Assembly (NCBI GenBank): GCA_965218865.1
Contig: CBDCME010000080.1
Span: 103,905-167,904, forward strand
Length of the DNA stretch: 64,000 nt
Origin: CBDCME01 sp965218865
GTDB taxonomy: Bacteria; Pseudomonadota; Alphaproteobacteria; JAAXGF01
Reading direction: 5' to 3'
The notes under the pieces are model-generated. The model was not told the origin of the DNA. It saw only the letters and a list, made by a program, of their open reading frames with translations, and did not search any database. How positions within the stretch are numbered: the first letter of the stretch is position 1; the number at the start of each line of letters is the position of its first letter. Shown one piece after another: positions 8,765 through 17,883 of this stretch. The translations under genes and the position numbers were made by a program.

Positions 8765-9217
8765 TAATCGTCAGTCGGGATGAAGGAGTGTTCTTCCATC
8801 TCGGGCGTTGGTTTCCGGTAACCTGGTTTCCGGAAAAACAGGATGTGTTCGATGTCGTTCTTGACGATGCCGTTGGGCAAATTCGGCTTACCGAGATAGC
8901 GGCTAGAACGCGAGGCCTCGAGTTTGATGTTGGCGACCTTCATCCACCGGATCGGGGTGAGACAGTCAAACCCGATCTTGCGCGATCGGAACTGAAGGTC
9001 TCCCGATAAAGGCAGAACATGATGGCGACCGCCGATCCGGCGCGAGATGCATACATCGCCCACGACACAAGCAACTCGCCCTCCGGGGACCAGAATCCGC
9101 AGACATTCGGCCCACACCGCATTTAGTTGATTCAGAAATTCCTCGTAGCAACGAGTATTGCCTAGCTGGGATGGATGTTCCGGGTAGGTCTTCAATGAGC
9201 CGTAGGGCGGGCTCGTA
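8765..9217 (-). pseudogene. DNA methyltransferase (N4/N6 type), middle exon
   Basis: Contains the catalytic motif IV TSPPYGSLKTYPEH at its start, then LRILVPGGRVACVVGDVC and, near the 3' side, IEHILFFRKPGYRKPTPEME. It is bounded on the right by an IS256-family element and on the left by the group II intron. The residue before TSPPY is supplied by the exon beyond the IS, so the ATG near 9222 lies in the IS terminus and is not a real start. Confidence 0.85.
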
Positions 9218-10679
9218 GGCAATGTCCCGGCTGATGTTGAAAAAGTGAGGTAGGCGTCATTCGCCTGGAACCGTTAGGCTCTGGGTGTTGAATCCATCAA
9301 GGAGAACGACGCCATGACCAAGACTACACGGAACAGCCGCCTTTCGAAACTGTTGGAGATCCCGCTTCCGCTGTTGCCGCCGGCCTTGCCGGAGGCTTTT
9401 GATGATCTGCGCATGAGCGTGGATCGCTTTTGCCTGTTGGCCGGGGTGGAGACCCTGGGCGAGATGCTGGACGAGGATAGCGAGGTGCTCTGCGGAGCGC
9501 GCCACGCCCGCACGGCCGAGCGGCAGGGCCATCGCTGGGGGACAACCCAGAGCGAGATTGCCTATCACGGGGGCAAGGTGAAGCTGACGCGCCCGCGGGT
9601 GCGCGATCTTGCGGGCAAGGAGATGAGCTTGCCGAGCTGGGAGTTGCTCTCGGACCCGGCGCTTTTGCAGTCCTGGGCGATGAACATCATGCTGCTTACG
9701 GTTTCGACCCGCAAGTACGCGCGCGCCGTGCGCCTGCCCGGCGAGGCCAGCGGCGACTTGCCGGCACGCGCGGGCGATGCGACCTCGAAGTCCGCGGTCT
9801 CGCGGCGCTTCGTGGCCATGACGCGCAAGAAGCTGAAGGCCTTCCTGGCCAGCGACCTTTCGGATCTCGATCTCCTGGTCATCCAGATCGACGGGCTGCA
9901 CGTCGGCGATCACGTGTTGCTGGCAGCTATTGGCATCGACGGCGCGGGCGAGAAGCATGTTCTAGGCCTGGCCGAAGGTGCCACGGAGAATGCCGCCACG
10001 GTGCAGGCGCTGCTCGACAACCTGACCGCCCGCGGCCTCGACCCGGAAGTGCCCCGGCTCTTCATCGTCGACGGCGCCAAGGCGCTCTCCAAGGCGATCA
10101 AGCGGACCTTCGGGCCGGTGGCCGCCCTCCAGCGCTGCCAGGTCCACAAGGGCCGCAACATCATCGAGCGCCTCGACGAAAGCCTTCATGCCGGCGTCAA
10201 GAAGGCGCTCAGGCAAGCCTGGGACCAAGACGATGCCGAGAAAGCCGAACGCCTCATGAAGAACCTGGCGCGCCGCCTGGAGACCGAGGCCCCCGGCGTT
10301 TCGGCTTCCATCCTGGAGGGCCTGGATGAGATCCTCACCGTGATCCGCTTGGGCCTGCCGCCCAAGCTCAGGCGCTCCTTGGCCTGCACCAACGCCATCG
10401 AGAATGCCTTGGGAACGGTCAGGATGGTGCAGCACAATGTCAAGCGCTGGCGCAACGCCGAGATGGCCTTGCGATGGACCGCCGCCGGCCTCCTGGAAGC
10501 CCAAAAGACCTCCGTCGCCTCAAGGCCTACCGGCAACTCCCCATCCTCAGAGCTGCCCTCGAGGATCACGTGAAAAAGGCAAAAGCGAAAAGCGCCATTG
10601 AAACCATCAAAGAGGCCGCCTAGCCTCGAAGCCCAACCATGCCTGCCTCGCCTTTTTCAACAGAGCATGGGACATCGCC
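9218..10679 (+). mobile_element. IS256-family element, copy 1
   Basis: 1462 bp, ends GGCAATGTCCC and GGGACATCGCC (imperfect inverted repeats that continue through TGTTGAAAAAG). Inserted in the methyltransferase gene just upstream of the SPPY codons. The flanks share GGGCTC but differ beyond it, consistent with a mutated 8-bp target duplication. Sequence is almost identical to the copies at 17403 and 25472. Confidence 0.95.
9314..10573 (+). CDS. IS256-family (Mutator-type) transposase, intact
   Basis: 419 residues. DDE signatures of the family: DLDLLVIQIDGLHVGDH (first Asp), RLFIVDGAKALSKAI (second Asp) with the following RCQVHKGRNIIERL stretch, and CTNAIENALGTVR near the C-terminus (Glu). 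ATG at 9314 after AAGGAGAACGACGCC. Cut-and-copy enzyme acting on the terminal repeats of the same element. Confidence 0.95.
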   Translation: MTKTTRNSRLSKLLEIPLPLLPPALPEAFDDLRMSVDRFCLLAGVETLGEMLDEDSEVLCGARHARTAERQGHRWGTTQSEIAYHGGKVKLTRPRVRDLAGKEMSLPSWELLSDPALLQSWAMNIMLLTVSTRKYARAVRLPGEASGDLPARAGDATSKSAVSRRFVAMTRKKLKAFLASDLSDLDLLVIQIDGLHVGDHVLLAAIGIDGAGEKHVLGLAEGATENAATVQALLDNLTARGLDPEVPRLFIVDGAKALSKAIKRTFGPVAALQRCQVHKGRNIIERLDESLHAGVKKALRQAWDQDDAEKAERLMKNLARRLETEAPGVSASILEGLDEILTVIRLGLPPKLRRSLACTNAIENALGTVRMVQHNVKRWRNAEMALRWTAAGLLEAQKTSVASRPTGNSPSSELPSRIT

Positions 10680-10821
10680 GGGCTCAAATGAGGTGCACGG
10701 ACTCGCTCTCAATGAAGGAAAGGTCCCGTGCATCGCCTTGGTGAACGTCGTGCCTGGTAACACCGATCGTAGGTTTAGCCATTGAGCCTCTCGCCTCCAC
10801 CCTTCGCCGATATAGTGCCAT
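10680..10821 (-). pseudogene. DNA methyltransferase (N4/N6 type), N-terminal exon
   Basis: Starts at ATG 10821 (MALYRRRVEARGS) or more likely at the in-frame ATG 10782: MAKPTIGVTRHDVHQGDARD, then LSFIESESVHLI, where a TGA follows in the degenerate target duplication of the IS256 element. HLI joins naturally to TSPPYG of the middle exon. QGDAR...SVHLI-TSPPY is the standard opening of beta-class DNA methyltransferases. The gene would lie downstream of purM in the same direction. Confidence 0.8.
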
Positions 10822-11165
10822 CTTCTGAACAAATCACAAGTTATAGCGTGCGTTTGCTCAAATCACGATTTAGCTTATCCTACGTTTGAGAACAAATATA
10901 GAACATTCTTCCTCATTTCCCGTTTTGACCGGTTTCGGAGTCGCCCCTCACGGTTTGGTTTTCTTCAGCGTGAAGGATCCGTTCCGCGGGGGGATCGTAC
11001 GGCAACAGCGCCCGCCAGTCGATTTCTCCGACGATGTTCAAGCCGTTCCGCTGCCAACCGTGGATCACCGGATTTAAGGGAAGCTGGTCTAGCAATTCGT
11101 ATGCTTATTCGCGAAGTTGTTATAATTCCGGAATTCGGCGGCGCTTGTCGGCCACGTAAGCGCTT
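10822..11165 (-). other. intergenic region between purM and the methyltransferase gene
   Basis: No supported gene. A leftward frame at 10913-11095 gives a short protein-like sequence (PVIHGWQRNGLNIVGEIDWR) without recognisable domain; it may be a gene remnant. The AT-rich stretch at 10825-10890 probably holds the methyltransferase promoter. Confidence 0.3.
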
Positions 11166-12263
11166 TCAGACTCCGAAAAACTTTTCCTTCTGTGTGCCCT
11201 TGAGGCCGTATTCGGGGATTGAAACGGTGCCCGGGTCGGACTTGTCCGCGTGACCGATTATTTGGGCTTGGCGGCCGTGGGCCTTGATTATGGACAATGT
11301 GCGGTCGGTGTCGGCGTTGTCGACGATCAAACAGAAACCGATGCCCATGTTGTAGACGCTGAACATTTCGGATTGCGGGACGTTTCCGAACTTCTGGATA
11401 AGGGAGAAAATCGGGGGAACGGGGGGGAGGTCGTCGATGACGTATCCCACTTCGGCGCCGACGCGGAGGAGGTTCAGGAAACCGTCGCCGGTGACGTGGA
11501 CGAGGGCCTTGACGGAAACTTCGTCCGCCAGCACTTCAAGAACCTCTATTACATAAATGTGGGTCGGTTTGAGAAGCTCCGCTCCCAAGGGGGCGTCGAG
11601 TTCCGAGAATTCCTTGTTGATGGAGAAATCGTGTTGGCCGAAAAAGGCGCGCCGCGCGAGGGTCAGTCCGTTACTATGGATACCGTTGCTTTCGACGCCG
11701 ATGACCGCGTCTCCGTGATCGATGTCCCGGCCGTCGATGATCCTGTCGAGATCGACGACTCCGATGGCGGTGCCGGAGAGATCGAAACCAAAGCCCTCCC
11801 GGTGACCCCGGATCATGTCCTTCAGCTGCGCGATTTCACCCCCCGGGATCGAAACGTTCGCTTGGCGGGCACCGTCGTAGAGGCCCCGCGAAATTTCGTC
11901 GAGAAAGTCGGGGCGCGGGGATTCCACGGCCATCAAATCGACCATCGAGAGCGGCCTGGCGCCGACACAGAGGAGGTCGTTGACGTTCATCGCCACGCAA
12001 TCGATGCCAATGGTGTCGTATTTTCCGACCATTTGGGCGATCAGGGCTTTGGTGCCCACGCCGTCGGTGCAAAGGGCGATTCCGCTGCCCTCGACCTCGA
12101 TAACGGTCGCGAAATGGCCGAAGGGAAGCCGCACCGAACCCGTTCCACTCTTGTGCGCGGGCCAGGTTTTCTCAAACCGAGCGGTGATACATTTCAGCGC
12201 CCTCGCGGCCGTTTCGTCGTCAACCCCGGCCACGCCGTAGGCCGACATCGTTGCCCGGTTCAT
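11166..12263 (-). CDS. purM: phosphoribosylformylglycinamidine cyclo-ligase (AIR synthetase)
   Basis: 365 residues from ATG 12263, chosen for the AGGGAGGT Shine-Dalgarno just upstream; a longer frame to 12359 has no support. Converts FGAM to AIR in de novo purine synthesis. Seen: ATMSAYGVAGVDDETAARAL at the start, the AIR-synthase signature LCTDGVGTKALIAQ, TIGIDCVAMNVNDLLCVGARP, and C-terminal VTGDGFLNLLRV. The divergent N-terminus suggests one of the less common PurM branches. purN, the usual neighbour, is absent. Confidence 0.9.
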   Translation of the reverse strand: MNRATMSAYGVAGVDDETAARALKCITARFEKTWPAHKSGTGSVRLPFGHFATVIEVEGSGIALCTDGVGTKALIAQMVGKYDTIGIDCVAMNVNDLLCVGARPLSMVDLMAVESPRPDFLDEISRGLYDGARQANVSIPGGEIAQLKDMIRGHREGFGFDLSGTAIGVVDLDRIIDGRDIDHGDAVIGVESNGIHSNGLTLARRAFFGQHDFSINKEFSELDAPLGAELLKPTHIYVIEVLEVLADEVSVKALVHVTGDGFLNLLRVGAEVGYVIDDLPPVPPIFSLIQKFGNVPQSEMFSVYNMGIGFCLIVDNADTDRTLSIIKAHGRQAQIIGHADKSDPGTVSIPEYGLKGTQKEKFFGV

Positions 12264-12393
12264 CGGACCTCCCTGCCCCAAAGACGACCTCAACGGTACA
12301 ACGTTGAAGTTTTCCGGTCTAGAATCACCTGCCATCGAAGGCTCGAATGGTCGTTTCACGGGATTGGTTTCGGATCGGCCAGAACACTAGATA

Positions 12394-13160
12394 GTCGTCC
12401 GTGAAGAACCCTGATTTCAAGCTGAAGCGGCGATTGGGTTTGCGGTGGGGTGCGAGATGTCGCTGAGGAGCGCGGCCAGGATTTGGACAAACAAACGCCT
12501 CAGCCATTTGAGGACAAGGCGGTAGTTGTAGCCGGCGCCGGCGAGGATGGCGTTGATCTTGTCGCCGTCGCGGCCTTTGAGGAAGTTGCGCCCCAGCCTG
12601 CCACCGCTCTTGAGATGTCCGATCACGGCCTCGACGGCGGAGCGCCGCCTGAGCTCCTTCTTGATCGTCGGCGTGATGCCGCGTTTCTGGCCTGATCTAA
12701 AGACGCGGTGTTTGTTGGGGTGACCCAGCGCTCGCAGACCTCCTCATCCGAGAGATCGAACATATGCTTGAGGATGTGCAGCCCAACCATCAACCGCGTC
12801 GGGACCCCCGGCCGACCCTCCTCCGAATACAAGGCTTCATAGGTCTCGTCGAAGAAAGTCCACGCGATCCGGCCCCCCAACACCACCAACTCGTGGCGCA
12901 GGTTGATGATGTTTTCGAACCGCGAGCGGAACAGGTCCTCTATTCCCGATGACACCTTGCGCGATGGCTTCATCACAGTTCTCCAATCCCAATCGACGGG
13001 AGCAGAGAATCACGTTCCGCAACGGAAGGGAATCCCCAAAATCAATTATTTCAAATCACAAGCTTTTCAGGCCCAAAACCCGTTTTCTTGCAAATCCGAT
13101 TACTTCGCCAAACCGAAAGAGCTACCAACATCAGCCGCTTACACGTTCTTCACGGGCGAC
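12394..13160 (-). mobile_element. IS5-like element, internally deleted copy
   Basis: 767 bp with terminal repeats GTCGTCCGTGAAGAAC / GTTCTTCACGGGCGAC and a perfect 6-bp target duplication TAGATA (12388-12393, 13161-13166). Compared with the second copy at 59330, about 800 bp of the transposase centre is missing between 12712 and 12724. The remaining transposase pieces are 12623-12976 (N-terminal, LVVLGGRIAWTFFDETYEAL) and 12417-12626 (C-terminal, IGHLKSGGRLGRNFLKG). Confidence 0.85.
12417..12976 (-). pseudogene. IS5-like transposase remnant
   Basis: The N-terminal part (MMKPSRKVSSGIEDLFRSRF ... DLSDEEVCERWV) and C-terminal part (VIGHLKSGGRLGRNFLKGRD ... LSDISHPTANPIAASA) are joined by a deletion that removes the central catalytic residues and shifts frame. 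No functional product is expected; the ends could still be mobilised in trans. Confidence 0.85.
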
Positions 13161-13208
13161 TAGATATGGTAGTGATCTAATGATCAGCCCACAGCATATG
13201 TCAACTCT

Positions 13209-13985
13209 TTAATAAGGCCGGGCGGCGAGGTCGGCGAGGACGCGGCGGAGGCGGGCGAGGTCGGGGTCGGTCGAGAGGCGGTGGTCGGCGTTTTTGACCA
13301 GGGTGATCTCGACGTCGGTGGCGGCGAGGGCTTCGGCGAGCTTGATCGAGGTGGCCCAGGGGACCGCCGTGTCGGCAGCGCCGTGGATCAGGCGGACCGG
13401 ACAGGTGATCTCCAGGGGAGACCGCAGGACCAGGTGGCGGCGGGCTTCCTCGATCAGCTTCCAGGTGACCGGGGTGGGCCCATCGTCGTATTCGGACGGC
13501 ACCTCGATGGCGCCGTCGCGGCGCAGGACGGCCCGGGTTTCGGGATCGAGGGCTTGGAACAGCAGATCCTCGGTGAAATCGGGCGCGGCGGCGATGCCGA
13601 GCAGGCCGTGGACGCGCTCGGGGCGGGCCCGGGCGGCGAGCAGCATGAGCCAGCCGCCCAGGCTCGAGCCGACCAGGATTTGCGGCCCCCGGGTCAGCCC
13701 GTCCAAGACGGCGAGGGCGTCGTCGGCCCAACGTCCGATCGTGCCGGCGCGGAAATCGCCGCTTGATTCGCCGTGGCCGAAGTAGTCGAAGCGGACGAAG
13801 GCGCGCCCCTCGGCCCGGCAGGCCTCGGCCAGGGCTTGCGCTTTGGTGCCGTCCATGTCGGACCTGAAGCCGGTCAGGAACACGACTCCCGGTGCCTTTC
13901 CCGGGAGTGCCCGATAGGCGAGGAAATGGCCATCGGGGCGCGATAGCCTTTCGGCGGCGGCGGCGATAGCGACCTCGTCGACCAT
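13209..13985 (-). CDS. alpha/beta hydrolase
   Basis: 258 residues. The fold's nucleophile elbow is GSSLGGW (Ser). The acid is probably Asp in HGAADTAVPW and the base His in KNADHRLS, giving a complete triad in the expected order. The GFRSDMDGTKA and FDYFGHGESSG stretches match the palmitoyl-thioesterase/ABHD10-like group of esterases. The start at 13985 faces the glycosyltransferase, with which it shares a very short divergent promoter. Substrate unknown. Confidence 0.85.
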   Translation of the reverse strand: MVDEVAIAAAAERLSRPDGHFLAYRALPGKAPGVVFLTGFRSDMDGTKAQALAEACRAEGRAFVRFDYFGHGESSGDFRAGTIGRWADDALAVLDGLTRGPQILVGSSLGGWLMLLAARARPERVHGLLGIAAAPDFTEDLLFQALDPETRAVLRRDGAIEVPSEYDDGPTPVTWKLIEEARRHLVLRSPLEITCPVRLIHGAADTAVPWATSIKLAEALAATDVEITLVKNADHRLSTDPDLARLRRVLADLAARPY

Positions 13986-14001
13986 GGGGTATGCTCGTCG
14001 A

Positions 14002-15198
14002 ATGGGGGAACAACGTACCACGGGGCCGGCGGCCGCCGGAAGCCGTGTTCCACGGGTGCTGCAAGTGCTTCCGGCGCTCGAGACCGGGGGCGTCGAAAGA
14101 GGCACCGTCGACATCGCCGCGGCGCTCGCCGAGGCCGGTTGGGAACCCTGGGTCGCCTCGTCGGGCGGCCCCATGGTCCGTGAGCTGGCCCGCATCGGCG
14201 CCCGCCACGTGACCCTGCCCCTCGACCGCAAGAACCCGATCACGGTGGTGAGAAACGTCGACCGGCTCGCGAAACTTATCGAAACCGAGGACATCGACAT
14301 CGTCCACGCCCGTTCCCGGGCCCCGGCCTGGAGTGCCCTGGTCGCGACGCGGCGGACGAAAAGACCTTTGATTACCACCTACCACGGCACCTACAACGCC
14401 GGGGGCCGGCTCAAGCTCCACTACAATTCGGTAATGGCCCGCGGCGACCGGGTCATCGCGATTTCCCAATTCGTCGGAGACCATGTCCGCGACACCCACG
14501 GCACCGGCGAGAAACGCCTGCGGGTGGTTCCCCGCGGGATCGACCTCGAACGCTTCGATCCGGCGAAGGTGAGGCCGGATCGCATGATCCGCTTGGCCCG
14601 GAAATGGCGTCTGCCCGACGATCGGGCGATCATCATGCTGCCGGCGCGGCTGACCCGCTGGAAGGGCCATGCCGTCTTGATCGAGGCCCTCGCCCAGCTG
14701 GAACGCCGGGACGTACGGTGCTTGCTAATCGGCGCCGATCAAGGCCGGCGCCATTATTACAGGTATCTTTTGGACCTGATCGACCAACGTCGACTCGAGG
14801 AAATCGTGCAGCTGGTCGGCCATTGCGACGACATGCCCGCGGCCTTGATGCTGTCCGACGCGGTGGTGTCGCCGTCGACCGATCCCGAGGCGTTCGGCCG
14901 TGTCGTGGTCGAGGCCCAGGCCATGGGCCGGCCGACGATCGCCAGCGATCACGGCGGCCCGCGCGAGACCGTGATCGCGGGCGAGACGGGTCTGCTCGTG
15001 CCCCCGAAGGACGCCAAGGCGCTCGCGGCGGCGCTCGACGAAGTCCTGGGCCTGAGTGCCGGGGCGCGGGCGATACTGGCCGAGCGGGCGATCGCCCACG
15101 TCCGCGCCGCCTTTTCGAAGCCGGTCATGTGCGCCCGGACCCTCGACGTCTACCGGGAATTGCTCCCGGATCCGGCCCGACGCCGGCCCCGGAAATAG
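14002..15198 (+). CDS. glycosyltransferase family 4
   Basis: About 398 residues. A GT-B fold protein: VLQVLPALETGGVERGTVDIAAAL opens the acceptor domain, VVPRGIDLERFDP is the domain link, and PSTDPEAFGRVVVEAQAMG is the EX7E nucleotide-sugar motif of GT4. A start at 13984 is also possible but would overlap the divergent hydrolase start. Followed after 40 bases by a GT9 gene, so the pair probably adds sugars to a lipopolysaccharide core or similar glycan. Confidence 0.9.
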   Translation: MGEQRTTGPAAAGSRVPRVLQVLPALETGGVERGTVDIAAALAEAGWEPWVASSGGPMVRELARIGARHVTLPLDRKNPITVVRNVDRLAKLIETEDIDIVHARSRAPAWSALVATRRTKRPLITTYHGTYNAGGRLKLHYNSVMARGDRVIAISQFVGDHVRDTHGTGEKRLRVVPRGIDLERFDPAKVRPDRMIRLARKWRLPDDRAIIMLPARLTRWKGHAVLIEALAQLERRDVRCLLIGADQGRRHYYRYLLDLIDQRRLEEIVQLVGHCDDMPAALMLSDAVVSPSTDPEAFGRVVVEAQAMGRPTIASDHGGPRETVIAGETGLLVPPKDAKALAAALDEVLGLSAGARAILAERAIAHVRAAFSKPVMCARTLDVYRELLPDPARRRPRK

Positions 15199-15238
15199 GG
15201 CCGGTGGACGGCCTCCCTTATACCTCGGGACGCGGTCC

Positions 15239-16204
15239 ATGGTGACGGGGCCGGGGCGAATCCTGGTGATCAAGTTGGGAGCTCTCGGTGACTTCGTCCT
15301 CGCCACCGGCGCCTTCAAGGCCATCCGGGGTCACCACGAGGACGCCCACGTGACCCTGCTCACGACCCGGCCCTTCGCCGGTCTGGGCGAGGACAGCGGC
15401 TGGTTCGACGAGGTCTGGATCGATCGCCGGCCGCCGGCCTGGGACCTCCTCGCCTGGTTCGAACTGGCGCGGCGATTTCGCGGCGGCGGCTTCCACCGGG
15501 TCTACGACCTCCAGAATGCCGATCGGACGGCCACCTATTTCCGGTTTTTCAAGCGTCCCAAGCCGGAATGGTCGGGCATCGCATCCGGCTGCTCGCACCC
15601 CCACACCAATCCGGCCCGAAGCTTGATGCACACGCTCGACCGCTTGGCCGAGCAACTGGCGATGGCCGGGATTTCCGGCGCCGGCGACAGCCTCGAGCTG
15701 GTGCCGGACGTTTCCTGGGCCAGGGCCGATCGCGCCGTCTTTTCGCTGCCTCCGTGCTACGCCCTTTTGTGCCCGGGCGGCACGCCCCACCGGCCCGAAA
15801 AGCGCTGGCCCGCATCCGCCTTCGTCGAACTCGCGGAATCCCTCGCGGAACAAGGAGCGACACCGGTTCTGCTCGGCGCCGGGGCTGAAAAGCCGATCCT
15901 GGCCGAGATCGCCCGCGCCTGCCGCGCGGCGCTCAACCTTTGTGGTCGGACCAGCCTGGCCCACATCGCCGCCCTGGCCCGGGGCGCCGCCATGGCGGTC
16001 GGCAACGACACCGGCCCGATGCATTTGATCGCCGCCGCCGGCTGTCCCATGGTGGTTCTGTTCTCGGCCGCCTCCGATCCCTCGCTGACGGCCCCGCGTG
16101 GCCCCCACGTCAAGGTGCTGGGCCGCCGAAACCTCGCCGCCCTGCCCCCGGAAGAGGTCATCGGCGCCGTTCGCCTCCGCCCCCCGCCGGGGGCAGTTCC
16201 CTGA
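15239..16204 (+). CDS. glycosyltransferase family 9 (heptosyltransferase-like)
   Basis: 321 residues from ATG 15239. GT9 signatures: RILVIKLGALGDFVLATGAF at the N-terminus, LCPGGTPHRPEKRWPASAF in the middle, and the nucleotide-sugar site GNDTGPMHLIAAAGCP near the C-terminus. GT9 enzymes transfer heptose or related sugars to the inner core of lipopolysaccharide at the cytoplasmic face. Likely cotranscribed with the GT4 gene upstream. Donor and acceptor not determinable. Confidence 0.9.
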   Translation: MVTGPGRILVIKLGALGDFVLATGAFKAIRGHHEDAHVTLLTTRPFAGLGEDSGWFDEVWIDRRPPAWDLLAWFELARRFRGGGFHRVYDLQNADRTATYFRFFKRPKPEWSGIASGCSHPHTNPARSLMHTLDRLAEQLAMAGISGAGDSLELVPDVSWARADRAVFSLPPCYALLCPGGTPHRPEKRWPASAFVELAESLAEQGATPVLLGAGAEKPILAEIARACRAALNLCGRTSLAHIAALARGAAMAVGNDTGPMHLIAAAGCPMVVLFSAASDPSLTAPRGPHVKVLGRRNLAALPPEEVIGAVRLRPPPGAVP

Positions 16205-16286
16205 TTAGTTGTCGACGAATTTTTGACTCGTGCTACTGGATTCCGGGACACGATCCCTTAGAATTCGGAGTTGACAACTGAGCTGG

Positions 16287-16907
16287 TCAACGAAGTTTCG
16301 GAAGCCTTTCTGCTTTGGGACGCAATAAATGATTTTCAATTTTTCTATCGAGAATTTGCTGTGCATAAGAAGATAATGCACAAATGGGCTGGGCCGCCTC
16401 AGTTTGAAATTCACTAACGTGTGTGCTGCAAATCTGATTGAGATAAATGAGGCCCCCGTACGGCATCGATGCGCCGGGAAACGGTGGAAAATAGAACACA
16501 CGAAAAACTTTGTCGGAAAATAAAGGGGGTAGAAACCTCATAAGCGCCCCTTCCGAATGATCATCATCAAATTGCAGCGCAAAATTATCGAAAGGCATGA
16601 TAGGGCAGATCAAAATGTAATCGTTGAAATTGCGATCGTTCGCGGGATCAACATCGCATTCGTGTGTGAGGATGTAGGAAGGCCCGATAGCCGTATCAAA
16701 GAGGCCTTCTTCACGGTCGAAAAGAGGGTATTTGACTCCATCATATATGAGACCCACGCCAAGGCTTAACCCGGCCGCAGCTCCGTAAAACGCCCCTGGG
16801 ATGTACGGAAAATTCTGTTCCGCGATTTCGGCAACTTTTGAAAGATCAATCGTCATATACCGGGGAACTAGGATCGTGTCAGGCGTTTCGCCGGGCCTTA
16901 TGAACAA
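16287..16907 (-). CDS. hypothetical protein, third gene of the TIGR04255 cassette
   Basis: 206 residues from a TTG at 16907 (an ATG at residue 18 is an alternative). No family recognised with confidence. A central SYILTHECDVDPAND stretch resembles the S/T-H-x-C-D-V/I motif of small accessory proteins of unknown function; otherwise soluble and acidic. It overlaps the upstream 84-residue gene by 29 bases, indicating one transcript. GC is clearly lower than neighbouring core genes. Confidence 0.6.
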   Translation of the reverse strand: MFIRPGETPDTILVPRYMTIDLSKVAEIAEQNFPYIPGAFYGAAAGLSLGVGLIYDGVKYPLFDREEGLFDTAIGPSYILTHECDVDPANDRNFNDYILICPIMPFDNFALQFDDDHSEGALMRFLPPLFSDKVFRVFYFPPFPGASMPYGGLIYLNQICSTHVSEFQTEAAQPICALSSYAQQILDRKIENHLLRPKAERLPKLR

Positions 16908-17133
16908 TTTTTACAGAGCGGCGTCGCGCGCGCTCGAAAGTGCGTTGCTCTTCGATGGTCAGGTAATGCACCTTGCTGGTCGAGGAAAGCTCAATTTTCT
17001 CAGGAAGCTTAAACTCGATAGTCTCACTCGGCTCATATTTGCGGCCAATGGCCGGCGGTTGAGGCCATTGAAGAACGTCCGCAATTCCGGTTTGGTCGAG
17101 ATGCAGTAGAGCAATTCCGAGGTCCACGATCAC
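16879..17133 (-). CDS. hypothetical small protein, second gene of the TIGR04255 cassette
   Basis: 84 residues from a GTG at 17133 that overlaps the stop of the TIGR04255-like gene (GTGA). Sequence: an acidic N-terminus, then RKYEPSETIEFKLPEKIELS and a basic tail (RTFERARRRSVKIVHKARR). No domain recognised. The overlap at both ends shows a tightly coupled three-gene unit whose first gene is now broken. Confidence 0.6.
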   Translation of the reverse strand: MIVDLGIALLHLDQTGIADVLQWPQPPAIGRKYEPSETIEFKLPEKIELSSTSKVHYLTIEEQRTFERARRRSVKIVHKARRNA

Positions 17134-17402
17134 TCCTCCTCAAGTAGTTTAAGCAGTTCGTCAGTAAAGAGCCTAAAGAATTGTTGCTTTTCGAAGATAT
17201 GGGCATTCTCTATCCAGGTGTTGGCAAGCTCGGCATCGTCAGTTGAAAAATTTGGTGGCGTGAAAATATCGACATCAATGAGAGCGTTAAATGGTTCCTC
17301 AAGGTCTGTTAAAACAAACTCTGGTAATGCTAATCGGACAAGAGCCATATGCGTGTCATTCTTCTTTATATAATAATTTAAGTTAACTGGATCCAAAAGT
17401 TC
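17130..17402 (-). pseudogene. TIGR04255-family gene, C-terminal part
   Basis: Reads ELLDPVNLNYYIKKNDTHMA ... VDIFTPPNFSTDDAELANTW, IENAHIFEKQQFFRLFTDEL to the stop at 17130, the conserved C-terminal half of the TIGR04255 family as I recall it. It continues the reading frame of 20036-20519 across an IS256 element with a perfect 8-bp target duplication (AAAAGTTC). Confidence 0.8.
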
Positions 17403-17883
17403 GGCAATGTCCCGGCTGATGTTGAAAAAGTGAGGTAGGCGTCATTCGCCTGGAACCGTTAGGCTCTGGGTGTTGAATCCATCAAGGAGAACGACGCCAT
17501 GACCAAGACTACACGGAACAGCCGCCTTTCGAAACTGTTGGAGATCCCGCTTCCGCTGTTGCCGCCGGCCTTGCCGGAGGCTTTTGATGATCTGCGCATG
17601 AGCGTGGATCGCTTTTGCCTGTTGGCCGGGGTGGAGACCCTGGGCGAGATGCTGGACGAGGATAGCGAGGTGCTCTGCGGAGCGCGCCACGCCCGCACGG
17701 CCGAGCGGCAGGGCCATCGCTGGGGGACAACCCAGAGCGAGATTGCCTATCACGGGGGCAAGGTGAAGCTGACGCGCCCGCGGGTGCGCGATCTTGCGGG
17801 CAAGGAGATGAGCTTGCCGAGCTGGGAGTTGCTCTCGAACCCGGCGCTTTTGCAGTCCTGGGCGATGAACATCATGCTGCTTA

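Noticed and set aside
10886..11077. Short rightward frame between the methyltransferase and purM genes
   Set aside because: Too short, no domain or start signal, and antisense to an equally weak leftward frame.
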